A DNA stretch of 64,000 nucleotides from Pyxicephalus adspersus (Eukaryota; Chordata; Amphibia; Anura; Pyxicephalidae). Position numbers and translations under genes: made by a program. How positions within the stretch are numbered: the first letter of the stretch is position 1; each line of letters starts with the position of its first letter. This document shows, one piece after another, positions 37,501-43,500 of the stretch. The stretch lies in assembly GCF_032062135.1 (NCBI RefSeq), contig NC_092859.1:34472583-34536582 (forward strand), read 5' to 3'. Below the pieces are notes generated by a model that was given only the letters and a program-made list of their open reading frames with translations, made no database searches and was not told where the DNA came from.

Positions 37501-40500
37501 GTAGGATTACACTTTAATATTGCATTTTACCAGCGGGGATAAGATAGGAGAATAGAAAAAAGAAAGGAAACAATTCTGTGGGGAACCGAGGGTGGGGGCT
37601 ACATAGAGGGTGAACATGGCCCTGATTATTAGTTTTTGCTTAATATGTGATAATAACAACAATAATAACTCCTATTTATATTATGGGCAAAGTTCAAAAA
37701 TATGATGCAGGGTGCCAAATACATATACATGATATTTAATTTTTCAGCTCTGTAACAACTATTGAAACAATAGAAAAAATGTCCCAACACATCAGAAACC
37801 CATTCCTCCTTCTACAAATTCTAGTCAATGTTTCAGCAATTTAAAAACAGTTGGATTGGGATGCCATGCATTCTTGTCAATGTTCCTCTGTGAAGTGCTG
37901 TCCCCAGCCATTTTAGAAAAGATATAGCAAATTGAGGTCTGGTATGTCTAGAATTGGCCCATTCCTCAAATGTGCTGAGACAAAATAAAAGCCCAGTGCA
38001 GCACATGAATAGGCATCAGACCTAATATTTTTTAACAAAGATAAAAGACAAATGAATTCAGTTTGGTACTCATTATACATCATGAAAAGGGATCTTCCAT
38101 GAAATTACAAGTCAAATTATACTTTCTACGACCTGTTTCATCTCCAAAAAACCTATTGTTAGTAGGAAGGTTTGTACCCAAAAGGAAAAAATAGAAATAT
38201 ATTGTCCTTACCAAGGTCAGAAGATCGGGGCAAATATCTGGTTTGAAGGTGAATATTGCAACAAAAATGACTTTTATCATGTAATAGGCTATTCATTTTT
38301 TTCTTTTTTTTCCCCCTTGTTCCATCCATCCACATCTGAACAAAAAAACAAAAAACAGATCATTGGAAATCTATGTAGGTTTTTAGCACAGGTGCAATGT
38401 TCCCTGAGTAAAAGTGGCATTTCACAGATTGGTTATACTTGTCACTTAGATTAATTACTCTTTACATCAAACTTAGGTTTTTGTGTATTCTTTTGGTGTT
38501 GCAGGTATTGATTACAGCGTAAAAACTGTCACAGTAGACAACTGCCAGGTAGCATTACAACTCTGGGACACAGCTGGACAAGAAAGGTCAGTAATTTGAT
38601 CATCCATTGTATACTTTAATATGGCTCAGTGCTGAATTATTCAATATTTCTGAAACATATTTTCCATAATAGAAATTATTTACTAAATATGTGTATGAAG
38701 TGTACTTGTTTTTCCCTGCAATTGTGTATAGGACATCATTGAATATTAATGGCTATTTAAGCTGCAACTAAACTCTGGAAACTGTGCTGGAATAGTCTGC
38801 AGCAAATCTTTCTCACATGTCTCACAAGCTCATACCTTGATTTTTTGGATGAGATAAAGAGGGTTTTTTAGGCAGAAGTTAGTATACAACACAATGTATT
38901 CATATGTCAAACAGTTTATCCAAAAAAGCCAGGTATGAGCCTAAATTTCAATTTAATATTTTGAATGTATGAGTTGGCAACTGAATTACCAGGATAAATG
39001 ACTACTTTTCTCTTTCTTACATTACTTATTATCAAATTTAGCCAGGCCTCTTTTGTGCAGTTTTAAAGTTTCCATTGTGACAACCCCAACTTGTTTAAAT
39101 GCCACATGAGGTATATAGAAACTACTTTGTATTTAATTTCAGTTCCATCCTTTTTGAACTATGTAATAAATTACTTACTTGTTATTTTGCTAATTATGTA
39201 TATTTTTATTGTTATTTCTTTTTTATTTTGGAACAGATACCGCAGTATTACTAAGCAGTTCTTTAGAAAAGCTGACGGGGTAATTGTAATGTATGACATA
39301 ACATCCAAAGATACTTTTACGGCAGTACGGCAATGGCTTGTTAGTGTAGAGGTAAGGAAATCAGCAATTATTTTAATTCTTGCTCTGTCCCACAAAAGAG
39401 TTAGGACAGTTATTATAGTGACATTTTCCTGAGAGTAATTTTTTTTACTTGACTTTCTTCTTTTTTTCTTTCTACTGTATTTACTTTACTGTCCTTATAC
39501 ACTGATCTAAAAATGCTCCCTTAGATGATTACCTGCATTTCAAGTAATGTGCACGTTATAGAAACATATAGCTCTGAGTCGACTAGTCCACCACAAATAA
39601 AAGATATTTTTATTATTAAAAAAGGTAAAAAATGTACCCACCTTCAAGATTCTACTTTTTTTCCGTAGGAGGGAGCGGGAGAAAATATACCTATATTAAT
39701 GTTAGGTAATAAAACAGACATTGAAAAGGAAAGAGAAGTGCCTTGCGGTCTCGGAGAGCATCTTTCAAAGGTAAAGTGTTTTTTTTAAACACTTTTATTT
39801 TAAGTTGTTAGTTATAAAAATGACAAAATACATAGGGGGCAGCTCCTAGATAGATGTTTAACTATATCATTGATTACCCTGGTCTTTATTATCAGTGAAT
39901 ATGCTGCATTGCAGGTATAAAATACTAAAGAAAAATTACAGATACTTTAAAAAATAAGAACATATTTACTTTTATGTATGTCTTGTTTTATCAAAATAAG
40001 ACATACATAAATGCCAAAAATTGGACATGGCATAGTGAAGAAGATGAGAAAACACACATTATAGTTTTAAAAGCTTCCTACACAGCTGATCAGTCCAGTT
40101 ACATCCTAATCCGATGAGCCTAGTATCTGGCAGCAATGTCAAGAGGCAAATAGGGAGCTGAAAATTTTTTTCTTAGTGTGAACAATTTAAGGGATTTTCA
40201 AATGAAATCATTATGATGCAGCCTTAGGTGGTGCAGGCAGAGTGCATGTATGGCTATGTATTGGACTGCACTCACCCTTTCCTTCACTTATATCTTCTCT
40301 TGTGTCTGCACAGACTGACTCATATAGGTCTTTTGCATCCCTAATTGTGTATTGTCAGTATAGTTGTGCATTATACTTATATATGGACCCTGTGACTAAT
40401 CTAAAAATCTATAAGTAAAAATACAAAAAAAATAAAATTTTTAGGGGTTTTAAGTGAATATTCTCGGGCTATTTTAGCTTAAGATTCAATACACTAAGAA

Positions 40501-43500
40501 CATTTGAGCTGGAAGTTTTGTCATTTAACTCAGGTTTGCCTAACTTCAAAAAACATTTGTTTAACGAATGTTTGCGCAGTTAAAGAACTTTTGATGGGGA
40601 AAACAATACACCATACTGTATATTAGTTATTACCTTTAACATTTAAATCACATTTGATTTAGTTACATTCACCCCTAAAAGAATTTGTATTTCACCTAAA
40701 AAAGACAGGTTAGGGCAGTTATTGCAAGGGTTAGGGGGGCTGTTAGTGTTACAGGAAACATTATTGTTGTGGTTGAAGGTAAACTCTAGGTTGTTGATAG
40801 GGTTAAAGGGTGCATTAGGGTTACATGAAGGGTGGTTGTTAGGGTTAAAGAAGCATTAGGGTAAGTTTAAGGTTGTGGAATGAACTTATGAGAATAGGCA
40901 TTAAGGTAGGGTGCTACCATCTACTCTACAAACTACCATCACCAATCTCAGGGCTCTTAAAGTGTTTTTAGCAATCATAACTGTGGTTTGGGTAGTTTTT
41001 TTTCAATCCATTTCAGCAATGGCTAAGAATTGAAGTAGGTGGTGTCATTCTCAGGGTACACATGGCCTTTCCCTGCATGTCCCAAGCACCACCATGCCCC
41101 TCCTACAGCCACCGTTCCACCTCATTAACTTAACATATTTGAAAAAGTCTAAAAGTAATATACAGCTCTAACCTAATTACATGACAAAATAACCGTAGCA
41201 GTGATCTTTAACCAAGGTTCCTCAAGAGTTTGCTGGGGGTTCCTTTAGCAATGAGCAATTTGTATTTCTCAGGTCAGTTTATTTGGCACCAATTACCTTT
41301 TTGGCTATCTGTAAGGTTGACATTCTTCACACTGGCCAGCAATGTAGGAGGAAATCTTCCCACTAATCTCCCCACTAATATACTGTGAGTTGGGATATAG
41401 TAATTACAGGAGGGGTTTCCTGAACACCTGAAAGTTATTTGAAGTGTTCCCCCATGGTAAAGAGATTTAGAAAGGCTGAACTGGAACATCTTTAAATAGT
41501 ATGGTGTTTTATTGTTATTGTAAATGTAGAAAACACATTAAAAGAATGCATAATTAGAAGAATGTTTGGTTTTGACAGTTTCATGTATTTTGTTTAATAT
41601 CTTCTAGGATTGTAACTTGATTTTCTATGAATGCAGTGCCTTTAGTGGACACAATGTTAAAGAATCTGTTTTTCATTTAGCAAGGTGAGTAATTGATTCA
41701 GTATTTTAGTCTCTAGCAAAATATAACAATGTTTTTTAGAATGATCTTTAGAATGAATGTGAAAGATCTTTTTTTTTGTTTTTGCTGAATCAGGTCGGTT
41801 GCTGCATACGAGGCCTGAATTAGGTCAGAGGGGATCAGGGCCTCCCTTCCTACTTATCCCATTTACACCATCAGCAACATATTACTTATCTATTTTTCAC
41901 TATAACCAGCAAGCAGCCGATCACTATTATTGTGTATGGAGGGCAAAGCCTCTGCAGCATACGAGTTCACCAGTGATGTCACTGATGGCAATAATGCAGA
42001 ACACTTTATTTGCATGCAGCATTTGTGGTTGGTTCCTAGTGCTTCTCCACACTCTGCCAGTCATAGTGCTGCTGTACAGAGAATTTTTAAGACACTGATA
42101 CTAGGTCAGATTTAGGTGCTTACCAAAGTTTCATTTAGAAAACTATAATGTATAATTTATGAAAGTATACACATTTTTTTTTTATCAGCCTGATATTTTG
42201 CATTAAGGTCTGCATATTTTAAATGATTTAACAAACCACTTATATCTAGTTATTTCATACTTCATTCCACTTATCCTTACAGATTCCTGATAATATTTTG
42301 TTTCTCTTGTATTGACATAGTTGTAGGCAGCTTTCTTAATGATTGATGGATATTATGGAGAGAATTAACCATAAGTGCTATGAAAATTACGCTGGCAGCA
42401 TTAGCTGGGTAATGTACATTATTCATAGAATAGCAATAAAAAAATTGGAACGGTGATAGCAGAGGAATGACTTCAAGCCTGAGAATTAGATAAATATCTC
42501 AATAATGATAGCGTAAAATGAAACACCAGTCAAAGCTTTTTGTTGTACAGTAGAACGTAAAGAGACCTGGCTACTGACTTAAAAACTTTGCAGGTAAAAA
42601 TGCAGAAATATCAAGTAATTTAAACACTTGCTGCATGGTTTTACATTGCCATAAATAATGTGTTATCAACTTAAATAATTATATTAACTTGCTAGCATAT
42701 TTAATTGAGCAATTTGTGTCTCCCAGGTCAGTTTACCTGACACCAATGATCTTTTTGGGTATCTGTAAGGGTGTCATTGTTCCCAATGGCCAGCAATGTA
42801 AGAGTCATTCTTACCACTCACCACCATGCTAATATAATGTGAGTTGTGGATATAGTAATTATAGCAGGGGTTCCCTACAGGCTTGAAAGTTATTTAACAG
42901 GTTCCCCAATGTTAAAAAGGCCAAGAAGGACTGTCTTAGATTAAACAATAACTCCAGTCTTGTCAAACAGAACACAATTAAATGAAAGGTATATTAATTG
43001 GTGCCAATTTATATTTTTATAAAGTGTATATGCTTTTTAATGCAAGTGGAATTCCTCAGAAAGTACACTGTATTTGCCCATCAGCACAAGTCCAAAGCTC
43101 ATTGACTCAAGCTAATGAGTCACTGATAAAAAGGACCCAAATATTTCCTAAAACCTAAATAAATCAGTGTAGTCAAAAGACTGAGAAAACTTGTATTTTA
43201 ACCATTCCTACAGAAAAAAAATCTCTACATAGCTGTCTTGGTGTAGTACTTTGAGTCACTATCCTATAATAGGCAACTAAATTTTTGCAGCAGGAGGTTG
43301 GCAATGGCATCTTCCATTTTCTTATGACTGGCTTACTTGTATTGAGGATATCGTGGATCTGTATTACAAAGAGTGCATCTGAGGACATTGGCTGTTTTTA
43401 AGACAAGAAATATAAGATAACTGTGCGGCTAAGTAAGACAAGTACCAATTTGGCAGAGCTGCCTTTGAAGGATGTTTAGCCGCAGTTGCTTCTTTAGCCA

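Larger units (their letters stand above)
33332..38504 (+). other. CRACR2A intron 12
   Basis: The largest intron downstream of the P-loop exon. It contains Harbinger-like MITE copy D (35571-35903) and a long pyrimidine-rich tract (35930-36305). The rest is AT-rich without recognisable genes. Confidence 0.65.
39771..41607 (+). other. CRACR2A intron 15
   Basis: Contains a degenerate GGGTTA/TTAGGG-rich segment (40710-40905) and a repeat copy (41200-41485). No other gene recognised. Confidence 0.6.

Noticed and set aside
40710..40905. Interstitial telomere array
   Set aside because: Motifs are irregular and separated by unrelated bases; kept only as a degenerate repeat.
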